A stretch of 64,000 nucleotides of DNA from an uncultured Pelagibacteraceae bacterium (lineage in GTDB: Bacteria; Pseudomonadota; Alphaproteobacteria; Pelagibacterales; Pelagibacteraceae), in assembly GCA_902563435.1 (NCBI GenBank), contig CACEXE010000005.1, positions 22,745 through 86,744 of the forward strand, read 5' to 3'. The notes below the pieces were generated by a model. It made no database searches, was not told the DNA's origin, and saw only the letters and a program-made list of their open reading frames with translations. A program made the translations under genes and the position numbers. Positions 55,653 through 64,000 of the stretch are shown one piece after another. Each line of letters opens with the position of its first letter. Positions within the stretch are counted from its first letter, which is position 1.

Positions 55653-55672
55653 AATTTTAAATGAAATAAATT

Positions 55673-55885
55673 TTAAGAAGTTTTCTTTAAATTCACTGCG
55701 CTCGGACCTTTGTCTCCATCCTGAATTTCAAATTCTACAGCGTCGTTCTCATTCAAAAAACGAAGTCCTGCTTCACGAACTGCGCTTGCATGAACGAAAC
55801 AATCTTTTTCTCCGTCTTCTCTTTCAATAAACCCGTAGCCCTTCTTACCGTTGAACCACTTTACTTTTCCTTTTAATGTACTCAT
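55673..55885 (-). CDS. cspA: cold shock protein
   Basis: 70-residue single cold-shock domain. [13 protein letters not shown] is RNP1 and DCFVHASAV is RNP2. Single-stranded nucleic acid chaperone. Its GC-richer codons, relative to neighbours, suggest high expression. The 118-base spacer to tRNA-Phe may hold a structured 5' UTR, with TAGCTAAACTTCAGCTA as a small inverted repeat. Confidence 0.95.
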   Translation of the reverse strand: MSTLKGKVKWFNGKKGYGFIEREDGEKDCFVHASAVREAGLRFLNENDAVEFEIQDGDKGPSAVNLKKTS

Positions 55886-56003
55886 ACTTTTCTTTTACTC
55901 TTTCTTTATTATATTAAACTTAGCTAAACTTCAGCTAGCGGGATAGTTATTAGATTTTAAAATTGAATGCAAGCATTTTTGCTACACGGTTTTATTTCTA
56001 AAA

Positions 56004-56079
56004 TGGTGGCTTCGGCGGGACTCGAACCAGCGACACAAGCCTTTTCAGGGCTCTGCTCTACCAACTGAGCTACGAAGCC
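56004..56079 (-). tRNA. tRNA-Phe (anticodon GAA)
   Basis: Acceptor GGCTTCG pairs with CGAAGCC, followed by A73 and encoded CCA. D arm GCTC-AGTTGGTA-GAGC. Anticodon loop CTGAAAA with GAA. T arm GCTGG-TTCGAGT-CCCGC. Standard 76-nt tRNA directly downstream of infA. Confidence 0.97.
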
Positions 56080-56084
56080 ATTAT

Positions 56085-56300
56085 TTAAAACCTAAAAATA
56101 ATTCTTCCTTTTGTCAAATCATAAGGTGTTACTTCCACTGTTACATTATCACCTTGAAGAACTCTAATCCTATTCTTCCTTAACTTTCCAGCTGTGTGAG
56201 CTGTAACAATATGATTATTTTCAAGCTTTACTCGGAACATGGCGTTAGGTAATAAATCGATTACTTTACCTTTAAATTCCAATAAATCTTGTTTCGACAA
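56085..56300 (-). CDS. infA: translation initiation factor IF-1
   Basis: 71-residue S1-like OB fold: [22 protein letters not shown], then [17 protein letters not shown] and [17 protein letters not shown]. Blocks the A site during initiation. It lies six bases after hisD and just before tRNA-Phe on the same strand. Confidence 0.97.
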   Translation of the reverse strand: MSKQDLLEFKGKVIDLLPNAMFRVKLENNHIVTAHTAGKLRKNRIRVLQGDNVTVEVTPYDLTKGRIIFRF

Positions 56301-56306
56301 ATTTTG

Positions 56307-57572
56307 TTACTCCTTATTTATTCTAGATTTTATACTCAAAGCATGACCTTTTAATTCTTCATACTCAGCGAGATGTGTAGCGTATTCTCCTATTTTCTCA
56401 ACACCTTTTTTTGAAAGAGTTATAAGGCTAATTTTTTTATAAAATTCACTTAAACTTAATCCTGACGAAAATTTAGCTGACGAATTAGTTGGTAATACAT
56501 GATTTGTCCCAACAGCATAGTCGCTTAATGCCATAGGAGAATATTTTCCAATACAAATACTTCCCGCATTTAAAATTTTATCTTTATACTTTTTATAATT
56601 GCTAACATTTATTTCTAAGTGTTCAGGAGCTATCTCATTAATTGCATCAATAATTTGTCTATCATTATATACTTTTAAAATCAGTCCATTATTTTTAATA
56701 CTTTTAGATGCAATATTTTTTCTTGGTAAATCTTTTAATTTTAATTTTAAATCTTTCTTGAATTTGTTGATCAAATTAAAATTTTTAGTGATCAATATAC
56801 TTTGAGAATTTGAATCATGTTCTGCTTGCCCAATCATAGATGTAGTAACTTCATTTAAATTAGTTTTGCTATCTGCTAATATTGTTATTTCAGATGGGCC
56901 TGCAATCATTCCTTCAATACCTACATCTCCAAAAACTTGCCTTTTAGCTCCAGCAACAAAGATATTGCCCGGTCCAACAATTTTATTTACTTTTTGAATA
57001 TAAGCCAAACTACCTATAGCTTGTGCGCCTCCCATTGAAAAAATTTCGTTAATTCCTAATTTTTTTGCTGCATATAAAACTGCAGGATTTAATTTTCCAT
57101 TATTTTTTGGATTTGCTAGTACAATTCTCTTAACACCTGCAATTTTAGCTGGAATAGCATTCATCAATAGTGTTGATGGTAAGTTTGCTGGGACATAAAT
57201 ACCAACCGATTGAATTGGTAAATATTTATACTCAATTTTATTATTTAGATTATCTTTATAAAGGATATCTGTAGTTTTTTGTAAAGAATGAAATTTAAGT
57301 ATCCGTTTGTAAGCAAAATCTATAGCTCTTTTAATCTTAGGGTCTAAAGATTTAATTGCTTTATTAATTTGCTTAATACTTGGCTTAATTTGACTATTTT
57401 TGCTAAATTTTTTCTCATATTTTAAAAGACTTTTATTTTTATTGTTCTTAATATCTTTTAAAATTTTAGATATTTTTTTATTTTCATTTATTTTTTCAGA
57501 TCTTCTAAGATCTAAAAATTTTGTTAAATTATTTAAGTAATTTTTTTTATTACAATTAATTATTTTTATCAT
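56307..57572 (-). CDS. hisD: histidinol dehydrogenase
   Basis: Last two steps of histidine synthesis. YVPANLPSTLLMNAIPAKIAGV, MGGAQAIGSLAY, GPGNIFVAGAKRQVFG and GMIAGPSEITI form the NAD and substrate sites. The zinc ligands come from QAEHDSNSQ and the later HLE. 421 residues. It overlaps the DUF2948 gene by 17 bases. Confidence 0.95.
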   Translation of the reverse strand: MIKIINCNKKNYLNNLTKFLDLRRSEKINENKKISKILKDIKNNKNKSLLKYEKKFSKNSQIKPSIKQINKAIKSLDPKIKRAIDFAYKRILKFHSLQKTTDILYKDNLNNKIEYKYLPIQSVGIYVPANLPSTLLMNAIPAKIAGVKRIVLANPKNNGKLNPAVLYAAKKLGINEIFSMGGAQAIGSLAYIQKVNKIVGPGNIFVAGAKRQVFGDVGIEGMIAGPSEITILADSKTNLNEVTTSMIGQAEHDSNSQSILITKNFNLINKFKKDLKLKLKDLPRKNIASKSIKNNGLILKVYNDRQIIDAINEIAPEHLEINVSNYKKYKDKILNAGSICIGKYSPMALSDYAVGTNHVLPTNSSAKFSSGLSLSEFYKKISLITLSKKGVEKIGEYATHLAEYEELKGHALSIKSRINKE

Positions 57573-57963
57573 TTACTATTTTTTGATCCTCTAGTGTTAC
57601 TTCAATAACTTCAGCGGCAAGAGTTATAATTCTATTTTTCGAAAATAACATAGTTATTTCAAAATTCTCCCCTTTCTTAAAAATATCAATTGTTAATAAT
57701 TCTAATGTTAGATTAGTGTCATTTTGGTCTATATTCTTAGATTTTGATGAATTAATAAATTCAAATTTGATAATACTGTTTATTAATTTATTTTTGTTTT
57801 CCTCTTCTTTACTAAATCTTGCTATAGAAATTAGGAAAATCTTGTTAGAAGCTAAATATTTAACATCGTCAATATTAACTTTACCCTCAGAGCAGCAAGC
57901 TGAAATGATATGAAGATCTTCAGGAGTTTGTGCAATTATCTTTTTTAAATACTGGTTTTCCAT
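57556..57963 (-). CDS. DUF2948 family protein
   Basis: 135 residues. AQTPEDLHIISACCSEGKVNIDDVKYL and ISIARFSKEEE are typical of this alphaproteobacterial family, which regularly sits between murA and hisD, as here. Function unknown. ATG at 57963 overlaps the murA stop (TGATG). Confidence 0.85.
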   Translation of the reverse strand: MENQYLKKIIAQTPEDLHIISACCSEGKVNIDDVKYLASNKIFLISIARFSKEEENKNKLINSIIKFEFINSSKSKNIDQNDTNLTLELLTIDIFKKGENFEITMLFSKNRIITLAAEVIEVTLEDQKIVNDKNN

Positions 57964-59225
57964 CAATTAACACGTCGAATGTTTACCCCAACTTTTCTGA
58001 GTTTATTCTCTATATTTTCATATCCTCTATCAAGGTGATAAATTCTATTAATTGTGGACGATCCTCTGGCAACTATTGCAGCTAAAACTAATGCAACAGA
58101 GGCTCTTAGATCGCTAGACATTAATTCAGCAGCTTGAAAGTTAGTATCACCTGAAATAAATGCCTTATTTTTTTTTATTATAATCTCAGCACCTAATCTT
58201 CTCAATTCAGCTACATGCATAAATCTATTTTCGAAAATACTTTCGGTTATTGAACTTTTACCTTTAGCCTTACAAAGTAGAACCATAAACTGTGCTTGCA
58301 AATCTGTAGGAAAGTTTGGATATTCTTTAGTAACTAAATTATTTAAATTTTTGATTTTTTTTGGTCCAGATATATGAATTTGTTTTTTAGCTACTTTAAT
58401 TTTTGCTCCAACTTTTTTTAGTAATGATAATTCTGTTTTAATAATTTTTGGATCAAAATTATTTATTTTTAAATTACCTCCAGTTAAACATGCTGCTACA
58501 CAAAAAGTTCCTGTTTCTATTCTATCTGACATCACAGAATAACTTGTACTTTTTAAAGATTTAATACCTTCTATCTTTAAAGTACGTTTACCTATAAATT
58601 TTATTTTCGCACCACCTGATTTTAAAAAATTTATTAAATCAATTATTTCTGGTTCGATAGCGCAGTTTCTAAGAAGAGTAATTCCATTTGCTAAACATGC
58701 AGCTATAATTGTATTTTCAGTTGCTCCAACACTAATTTTTGAAAATCTGATTTTTGTACCTTTAAGTTTTTCTTTCGTATATGCATGGATATAGCCTTTC
58801 TTAATATCATATTTCATTCCAAGTTTTTTAAGTGCATTCAAATGATAATTTACAGGTCTTGCCCCTATTAGGCAGCCACCAGGCAAAGAAGTAATAGACT
58901 TTTGATGTTTGGAAACAAGTGCTCCTAAAACTAATATTCCAGCTCTCATAGTTCTAACAAGTGAATATGATGCAAAAAAATTTTGCTTTTTTTTCTTTGT
59001 TATTTTAACTATTTTTCTATCTTTATTAAATTTTATTTCTGAGCCAAGAGATTTTAAAAGATTAATCATTGTATCTATATCTTTAACGCGAGGTAAATTT
59101 TTTATTATAACCTCTTTTTCAAATAAGATAGTTGACGCTAAAATTGGTAAAGCAGCATTTTTTGAGCCTGAAATTGAAATTTCGCCCTTTATTTTACAAG
59201 GACCTTTAACAATAAATTTTTCCAT
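57963..59225 (-). CDS. murA: UDP-N-acetylglucosamine 1-carboxyvinyltransferase
   Basis: First committed step of peptidoglycan synthesis. GSKNAALPILAST at the N-terminus. The catalytic Cys of the GGCLIGARPV loop, target of fosfomycin in the family, is retained. YPNFPTDLQAQFM and the C-terminal HLDRGYENIENKL follow. 420 residues, normal length. Confidence 0.96.
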   Translation of the reverse strand: MEKFIVKGPCKIKGEISISGSKNAALPILASTILFEKEVIIKNLPRVKDIDTMINLLKSLGSEIKFNKDRKIVKITKKKKQNFFASYSLVRTMRAGILVLGALVSKHQKSITSLPGGCLIGARPVNYHLNALKKLGMKYDIKKGYIHAYTKEKLKGTKIRFSKISVGATENTIIAACLANGITLLRNCAIEPEIIDLINFLKSGGAKIKFIGKRTLKIEGIKSLKSTSYSVMSDRIETGTFCVAACLTGGNLKINNFDPKIIKTELSLLKKVGAKIKVAKKQIHISGPKKIKNLNNLVTKEYPNFPTDLQAQFMVLLCKAKGKSSITESIFENRFMHVAELRRLGAEIIIKKNKAFISGDTNFQAAELMSSDLRASVALVLAAIVARGSSTINRIYHLDRGYENIENKLRKVGVNIRRVN

Positions 59226-59227
59226 TA

Positions 59228-59782
59228 TTATATTTTTGGAAGTGTAACTCCCTTTTGACCCTGATATTTGCCATTTCTATCTGCATAAGAAACAGCTGGA
59301 TCCTCATTGCCCTTAATAAAAACAAATTGAGCAACCCCTTCATTGGCGTAAATTTTTGCTGGTAACGGTGTTGTATTAGAGAATTCTAATGTTACATGTC
59401 CCTCCCAGCCTGGTTCAAGAGGTGTAACGTTGACAATTATTCCACATCTTGCGTATGTAGATTTGCCTAAACATATAACTAAAACATTTTTAGGTATCTT
59501 AAAGTATTCCACTGTTCTCGCTAATACAAATGAATTGGGTGGAATTATACATTCAGATGAGTTTTTTGTAATAAAATTAGAAGATTTAAAATTTTTAGGA
59601 TCTACAATTTCTGAATTTACGTTAGTGAAAATTTTAAATTCATCAGAGACTCTCGCGTCATAACCATATGATGAGACACCAAATGATATTTTATCACCTC
59701 TAACTTGTTTATCTTCAAAAGGAGAGATCATGTCATTGTCTCTGGCCATTTGTATAATCCATTTATCAGATTGAACTGACAT
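59228..59782 (-). CDS. dcd: dCTP deaminase
   Basis: Makes dUTP for thymidylate synthesis. [39 protein letters not shown] (catalytic Glu) and [10 protein letters not shown] are conserved; the C-terminus [13 protein letters not shown] closes the active site. 184 residues. Two bases before murA on the same strand. Confidence 0.95.
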   Translation of the reverse strand: MSVQSDKWIIQMARDNDMISPFEDKQVRGDKISFGVSSYGYDARVSDEFKIFTNVNSEIVDPKNFKSSNFITKNSSECIIPPNSFVLARTVEYFKIPKNVLVICLGKSTYARCGIIVNVTPLEPGWEGHVTLEFSNTTPLPAKIYANEGVAQFVFIKGNEDPAVSYADRNGKYQGQKGVTLPKI

Positions 59783-59796
59783 TATTTATTTTTTTT

Positions 59797-59886
59797 CTTA
59801 GTTTTTTTTTGAAATTCTTTTCTTTTTTTTAAATTTTTTCTTAATGCAAGTTCAAGCTTACTAAAATTATTCTTTTTTGAACTCAT
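59797..59886 (-). CDS. very small basic protein
   Basis: 29 residues, mostly Lys, Asn and Leu: SSKKNNFSKLELALRKNL then KKRKEFQKK. The pattern xLELALRxNLxxRK resembles short conserved proteins seen in many alphaproteobacteria; function unknown. It lies 3 bases after the next small gene and 14 before dcd, all on the same strand. Coding status is likely but not proven. Confidence 0.45.
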
Positions 59887-59889
59887 TAT

Positions 59890-60087
59890 TTATTTTTTGT
59901 CAGGATTTGTAAGATGATCAAGAGTTATAATCTGATCAAGAGGAATGGTTTTATCCTCTTCAATTTTTACTGGGCCAGTTTTCACCTGCTTCTTAGCTCT
60001 TTTTTCTGCAAGTTTTTTCTCCCTTTTTGCTTTTTTTTCCATGAGCTTTGCATTTTTATTAGCTCCATATGTGTAATGAATTCCCAT
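59890..60087 (-). CDS. small conserved hypothetical protein
   Basis: 65 residues. HYTYGANKNAKLMEKKAKREKKLAEKRAKK gives a long basic helix, followed by an acidic, proline-containing end (PLDQIITLDHLTNPDKK). No domain recognised. It heads the small-protein/dcd/murA run on the minus strand. Confidence 0.6.
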   Translation of the reverse strand: MGIHYTYGANKNAKLMEKKAKREKKLAEKRAKKQVKTGPVKIEEDKTIPLDQIITLDHLTNPDKK

Positions 60088-60182
60088 AACATTTTCCTTA
60101 AATAGATATAACCCATTTTAAAAAAAAAATAAGGCAATAATTTGAAAAATTTTAATTTATACACTAATTATCATTAAAAAAT

Positions 60183-60257
60183 GCCCTTGTAGTTTTAATG
60201 TTAAAACAGGCCCTTGGTAAGGGTCAGTTACGAGTTAGATTCTCGTCGAGGGCACCA
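60183..60257 (+). tRNA. tRNA-Thr (anticodon GGT) with unusual elbow
   Basis: Acceptor GCCCTTG pairs with CGAGGGC; A73 and CCA are encoded. D arm GTTT-TAATGTTA-AAAC. Anticodon stem GGCCC/GGGTC with loop TTGGTAA (GGT). Variable loop AGTT. T arm ACGAG-TTAGATT-CTCGT. All stems pair, but position 19 is U instead of G, 56 is A instead of C, and 14 is U instead of A. The near-universal G19-C56 pair thus appears as U19-A56. Convergent with the TVP38-type gene. Confidence 0.85.
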
Positions 60258-60260
60258 CTA

Positions 60261-60980
60261 TTATTTTGTATAAAAATTTTTTTTTAGCAAAAACCCAATT
60301 ATAACTAAAATTATTATTCCCAGAATTGGTAAATAAATATCAGGTGAAAAAATTAATTCCAAAATACTTGGTAACTCAGAATTTTCCTTCAAAATTTTGC
60401 TTAAGCCAGATCCAAGAGATGCTCCAACAAATAATTGTGGAGCCATTCCAATTATTGATCCAAGAAAGAAATTTCTAATTTTAACGTTAAATATTGTTGG
60501 TAAAATATTTGAAATAAAAAATGGAATGCCACCTATAAATCTATAGATTAGAAAAAAAATAAATTCATTCTTTTTAAACTTCTCAGTCAAATTGTTAAAA
60601 CGAGATGAAAATTTTTTCTCAACCAAATCTCTTAAAAAATAATTTGCAAATATGTAAAGAAGTGTTGCACCAATAGATAATCCAAATACTACTAGAAAAG
60701 TTCCTAACCACTTTCCAAAAATAAAACCGCCAACTAGAAATACTGGCGTGCCAAAGCCTAATAAGAGGACCCAGACTATGGTACCTATTAAAAAAATAAT
60801 ACTTGATAAAAAAATATTACTATTTTTAATATTCTCTAAAGCTTCTCTATTTTGTCTTATTAATTCATAACTTGAAAAATCCTGAAAGGAAAACTTGTTA
60901 AAAAAAATCATTAAAAAAACAAATACTATCAAAATGTAGGCAGAACCTAAAAATAGTTTAATTTTTTTTTCTCTATTCAT
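60261..60980 (-). CDS. TVP38/TMEM64 family membrane protein
   Basis: 239 residues with about five or six transmembrane segments. The VTT-domain core GGFIFGKWLGTFLVVFGLSIGATLLYIFANYF and the later FRFIGGIPFFISNILPTIFNV, with its paired Gly-Gly-Ile-Pro, are typical. Members are implicated in lipid or membrane homeostasis; the substrate is unknown. The 5' region has a perfect TGATTTTTA/TAAAAATCA hairpin (60981-61004). Confidence 0.85.
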   Translation of the reverse strand: MNREKKIKLFLGSAYILIVFVFLMIFFNKFSFQDFSSYELIRQNREALENIKNSNIFLSSIIFLIGTIVWVLLLGFGTPVFLVGGFIFGKWLGTFLVVFGLSIGATLLYIFANYFLRDLVEKKFSSRFNNLTEKFKKNEFIFFLIYRFIGGIPFFISNILPTIFNVKIRNFFLGSIIGMAPQLFVGASLGSGLSKILKENSELPSILELIFSPDIYLPILGIIILVIIGFLLKKNFYTK

Positions 60981-61062
60981 TGATTTTTAACTTATTAAAA
61001 ATCACTGTACTTATATATATATATTTGTATAACTACCGAAATTTAACATTAATTTAACAACA

Positions 61063-61200
61063 ATGAAACGTACATATCAACCAAGTACCAGAAAAAGAAA
61101 AAAGGCTGTTGGCTTTAGAGCTAAAAAAAAGACAAAGGGTGGAAGAAAGGTATTAAAAAGAAGAAGAGCCAAAGGAAGAAAAAAATTAACAAATGCTTAA
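61063..61200 (+). CDS. rpmH: 50S ribosomal protein L34
   Basis: 45 residues: [20 protein letters not shown], then [21 protein letters not shown]. This is the standard L34 sequence. The stop overlaps the rnpA start (TAATG), and the rpmH-rnpA-yidD-yidC order is universal in bacteria. No dnaA is adjacent. Confidence 0.97.
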   Translation: MKRTYQPSTRKRKKAVGFRAKKKTKGGRKVLKRRRAKGRKKLTNA

Positions 61201-61541
61201 TGAAAAACAAGATTGTTAGCCTTTCTAAAAATGAGGATTTTAAGTCTATCCTGAGTGGAAAAAAAATTTCAAACAAATACTTAACAATTTTCTTTAAAAA
61301 ACTTTCTGATAAAAATAATAATAGATTGAATATTAGTTTTGTAGCCAAAAAAAAAATTGGAAATGCAGTAACCAGAAATAGAATTAAAAGAAGACTAAGA
61401 AATATTATGAATGAAGCAGTGAAATCTATCAACGTTAATCTTAACTACTGTTATTTATTGATTGCTAGAATATCCGTTAGCAAAGAACCTTATGAAACAA
61501 TAAAAAACGCAACACTAGAGGACTTTAAAAAAATTAAATGA
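61200..61541 (+). CDS. rnpA: ribonuclease P protein component
   Basis: 113 residues. The RNA-binding RNR motif is clear: KKKIGNAVTRNRIKRRLRNIMNEA. It binds the RNase P RNA and helps recognise pre-tRNA leaders. It overlaps rpmH by one base and yidD by four. Confidence 0.95.
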   Translation: MKNKIVSLSKNEDFKSILSGKKISNKYLTIFFKKLSDKNNNRLNISFVAKKKIGNAVTRNRIKRRLRNIMNEAVKSINVNLNYCYLLIARISVSKEPYETIKNATLEDFKKIK

Positions 61542-61780
61542 CCAGTTTTATTAAATTTTTAATGATTAAGATTATAAGACTTTATCAAATACTTATATCT
61601 CCATATCTAGGTAATAATTGCAGATATCTTCCAACATGTTCTGATTATTTTATTGAAAACCTAAAAGAGAATGGAATTTTAAAAGGAAGTATTAATGGAT
61701 TTAAAAGAATACTTAGTTGTCATCCGATAAAAATTTTGGGTGGTGGAGAGGGATTTGATCCAGTTAAAAAGAAAAAGTAA
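61538..61780 (+). CDS. yidD: membrane protein insertion efficiency factor YidD
   Basis: 80 residues. IIRLYQILISPYLGNNCRYLPTCSDY with its paired Cys and amphipathic helix, then GFKRILSCHPIKILGGGEGFDPV. It assists YidC-dependent membrane protein insertion. Gene order confirms it. Confidence 0.95.
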   Translation: MTSFIKFLMIKIIRLYQILISPYLGNNCRYLPTCSDYFIENLKENGILKGSINGFKRILSCHPIKILGGGEGFDPVKKKK

Positions 61781-61783
61781 TTT

Positions 61784-63467
61784 ATGGATACAAAAAATGT
61801 AATAGCCGCAATATCTCTGAGTGCAGCTGTAATAATACTTTATAGTCTATTCTTCGCTCCAGCAGTAGTAGACCAAAAAGATATTTCAAATGACAAAAAT
61901 ATCACCAGTGAAAATTCTTCAACGGATGCACCATCATTAGTTCAGGATGAAGAAACAATTAAAATATCCAGAAATGAAGCTTTAAAAGAAAATGAAAGAG
62001 TTCTTTTTGAAAATGACAAAGTTAGAGGTTCAATTTCTTTAATTGGGTCTTCAATAGACGACTTAACTTTTAAAAATTATACAAATACTTTAAATGGCGA
62101 TGATAATGTAATCTTATTAAATCCTAAACAATCAGATAATGGATATTATGTAGAAACTGGATGGGCAACAACTAATAAAAATATTGATTTACCAAACTCA
62201 AAATCTCTTTGGAGCATTGAAGGAAATAACAAACTCACACCTAATTCGCCAGTGATTTTAAGTTGGACTAACAATCAAAGTATTAAATTCTTAAAAGAAA
62301 TAAGCATAGATAAACAATATCTTTTTAACATCAAACAAACGATAATTAATAATTCAGATAAAACTTATAACTTTTATCCATATGGACAAATTATTAGGAA
62401 TATAGCGCCTGATGTAACTAATTTTTATATTTTGCATGAGGGTTTAATTGGAGTTTTTGATGATCAACTAGTTGAAGAGGATTATGATGATATTCAGGAA
62501 AAAAAATATTCTAAGAATGCACAATCTGGATGGTTAGGTATAACTGATAAATATTGGCTTACTAGTCTAATACCTGAAAAAGATAAAAGTTTTAGATCCG
62601 ATTTTGATTACAAAAATAAGTTCAGAGCAAATTTTATTGAGACGAATGCAACAGAAGTTGGTGCAAACGAGACAAAAAGTAACTCTATTAGAGTAATAAT
62701 TGCTGCAAAAGAAGTAAACGTTATTGATGGATATGCTGAGAGTGAAAATATCAATAAGTTTGATTTAGCAATAGATTGGGGATGGTTTTACTTTATTGTA
62801 AAACCTTTATTCTTTGCAATTCAATATTTCTTTAATCTAGCTGGCAACTTTGGAATAGCAATTATAATGATTACTGCTTGTATAAGATTAGCATTTTTTC
62901 CACTTGCAAATTACTCATTCAGATCAATGGCTAAAATGAAAGTTCTTCAGCCAGAAATGACAAGACTAAAAGAATTACATAAAGAAGATAAAATGAAACT
63001 TCAACAGGAAATGATGGCTTTATATAAAAGAGAAAAAGTCAATCCAATAAGTGGGTGTCTACCGATTTTCATACAGATTCCGTTTTTCTTTGCAATTTAT
63101 AAAGTTTTGTTTGTAACAATTGAAATGAGACATCAGCCATTTTTTGGTTGGATAAAAGATTTAAGTGAAAGAGATCCTACATCTATATTTAATTTATTTG
63201 GACTAATACCTTGGGACCCTCCTTCTTTTTTTACTGATAGGTGTATGGCCGTGCTTAATGGGTGTTTCAATGTGGATGCAGCAAAAACTAAACCCTACAC
63301 CTCCAGATCCTGTTCAGGCAAAAATATTTATGTTCTTTCCACTATTTTTGACTGTAATACTAGCTCCTTTCCCAGCAGGACTAGTTATTTACTGGACTAT
63401 AAATAACATCTTAACAATGGCACAACAGTACATAATAATCAAAAGAACAACCGTCAAAACTGTTTAA
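61784..63467 (+). CDS. yidC: membrane protein insertase YidC, frameshifted
   Basis: Inserts proteins into the inner membrane. An N-terminal helix, a large periplasmic domain and the core helices with [27 protein letters not shown] are all in one frame as far as IPWDPPSF. There a T7 run (63226-63232) throws the frame out, and the true ending ([27 protein letters not shown]...[13 protein letters not shown]) continues in another frame to 63467. One T fewer restores a normal protein of about 560 residues. The gene is essential in bacteria, so a sequencing error, or slippage at the T run, is more likely than loss. Confidence 0.85.
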
Positions 63468-63472
63468 TAACA

Positions 63473-64000
63473 ATGGAGATAGAAAAAATAGTACCAAAAG
63501 ATGGTCCTTCCATCGACGAGGTTAAGAAATATATAGATAAATATAAAAATGAATTAATAGTCATTAAATATGGAGGAAATGTTTTTATTGATAGAAATAT
63601 TTTTAACAATTTTATTTCAGATATAAGTATTCTAAATAAGCTAGGATTATCAATAATTATAGTCCATGGAGGTGGTCCTAGAATTAAAAGAGAATTAGAA
63701 AAATCAAATATTCATTCAAAATTTATTAGAGGTTTGAGAGTTACAGACGAAAAAATTATAAATATTGTTGAAGATGTCCTTATTGATTTTAATGAAGATA
63801 TTGTGAATTCTTTAATTGAAAAAGGTTCAAAAGCAATCTCATTAAACACAAAAAAAAATAATGTTATTGAGGTTATTCCAGAAGCAGAGGAACTTGGTTT
63901 TGTTGGAAAACCAAATAAAATAAATACAAATATTATAAAAGATATAATTAAGGTAAATTCAGTTCCAATTATATCACCTTTAGGATTAGGTAATAATAAT
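63473..64000 (+). CDS. argB: acetylglutamate kinase, 5' part (window edge)
   Basis: Second step of arginine synthesis. About 176 residues are present and the frame is open to the window end. LIVIKYGGNVF, SIIIVHGGGPRIKRELEK and FIRGLRVTDEK match the ATP and glutamate sites. LGFVGKPNKIN and VPIISPLGLG follow. It starts five bases after the corrected yidC stop. Confidence 0.93.
   Translation, partial: MEIEKIVPKDGPSIDEVKKYIDKYKNELIVIKYGGNVFIDRNIFNNFISDISILNKLGLSIIIVHGGGPRIKRELEKSNIHSKFIRGLRVTDEKIINIVEDVLIDFNEDIVNSLIEKGSKAISLNTKKNNVIEVIPEAEELGFVGKPNKINTNIIKDIIKVNSVPIISPLGLGNNN

Noticed and set aside
60981-61062. Origin of replication near rpmH
   Set aside because: No dnaA gene and no clear DnaA-box cluster; only a 9-bp hairpin and AT-rich promoter-like DNA.

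Overview
The window is a compact, very AT-rich alphaproteobacterial chromosome segment. It has almost no spacer DNA, and genes overlap head-to-tail (ATGA, TAATG) and at convergent ends. GcrA, the membrane-anchored c-type cytochrome CycM, DUF1178, DUF2948, DUF4167, a tRNA-His without G-1 and with A73, and the orders murA-DUF2948-hisD-infA and aroA-cmk-rpsA-ihfB all point to Alphaproteobacteria. The base composition and streamlining suggest the SAR11/Pelagibacterales type. This placement is inferred from gene content, not from a computed phylogeny.

Layout. 1-1876: the 5' tip of tRNA-Ile, a 16S rRNA on the minus strand, and its leader and promoter. 1877-38595: a dense housekeeping block with an M23 peptidase; prmC-prfA-ispG-lysC; ubiG; argJ; secA; accA; glcB; recR-ybaB-dnaX behind a small SRP RNA; pheA-kdsB; cycM; argF-argD-ABC permease; gcrA; rnd-kdsD-lptC-lptB; aroA-cmk-rpsA-ihfB; and pyrF-trpFBA-accD-folC.

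38592-38995 holds the most unusual item. It is a thioredoxin gene, convergent with folC, interrupted by two GC-rich hairpin insertions of 38 and 48 nt. Each sits at a glycine codon and each brings an in-frame stop. Removing both restores exactly a 105-residue thioredoxin with no other damage, so this is either a very recent double insertion or a gene whose message is bypassed or processed.

39063-52270 is an accessory DNA-processing region: exonuclease I-like, PD-(D/E)XK nuclease, RmuC, an OLD/SMC-like ATPase with an unknown partner, a divergent RpoH-like sigma factor with its start codon in a hairpin, small basic proteins, then NurA nuclease - GIY-YIG protein - HerA helicase and a tail of small unknown genes. 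The last operon looks like a DNA end-processing or defence module.

52271-64000 returns to core genes: hisG-hisZ-hisS directly behind tRNA-His, cspA, tRNA-Phe, infA, hisD, DUF2948, murA, dcd, an odd tRNA-Thr, a TVP38-type membrane protein, rpmH-rnpA-yidD-yidC (yidC broken by one extra T in a T7 run) and the start of argB.
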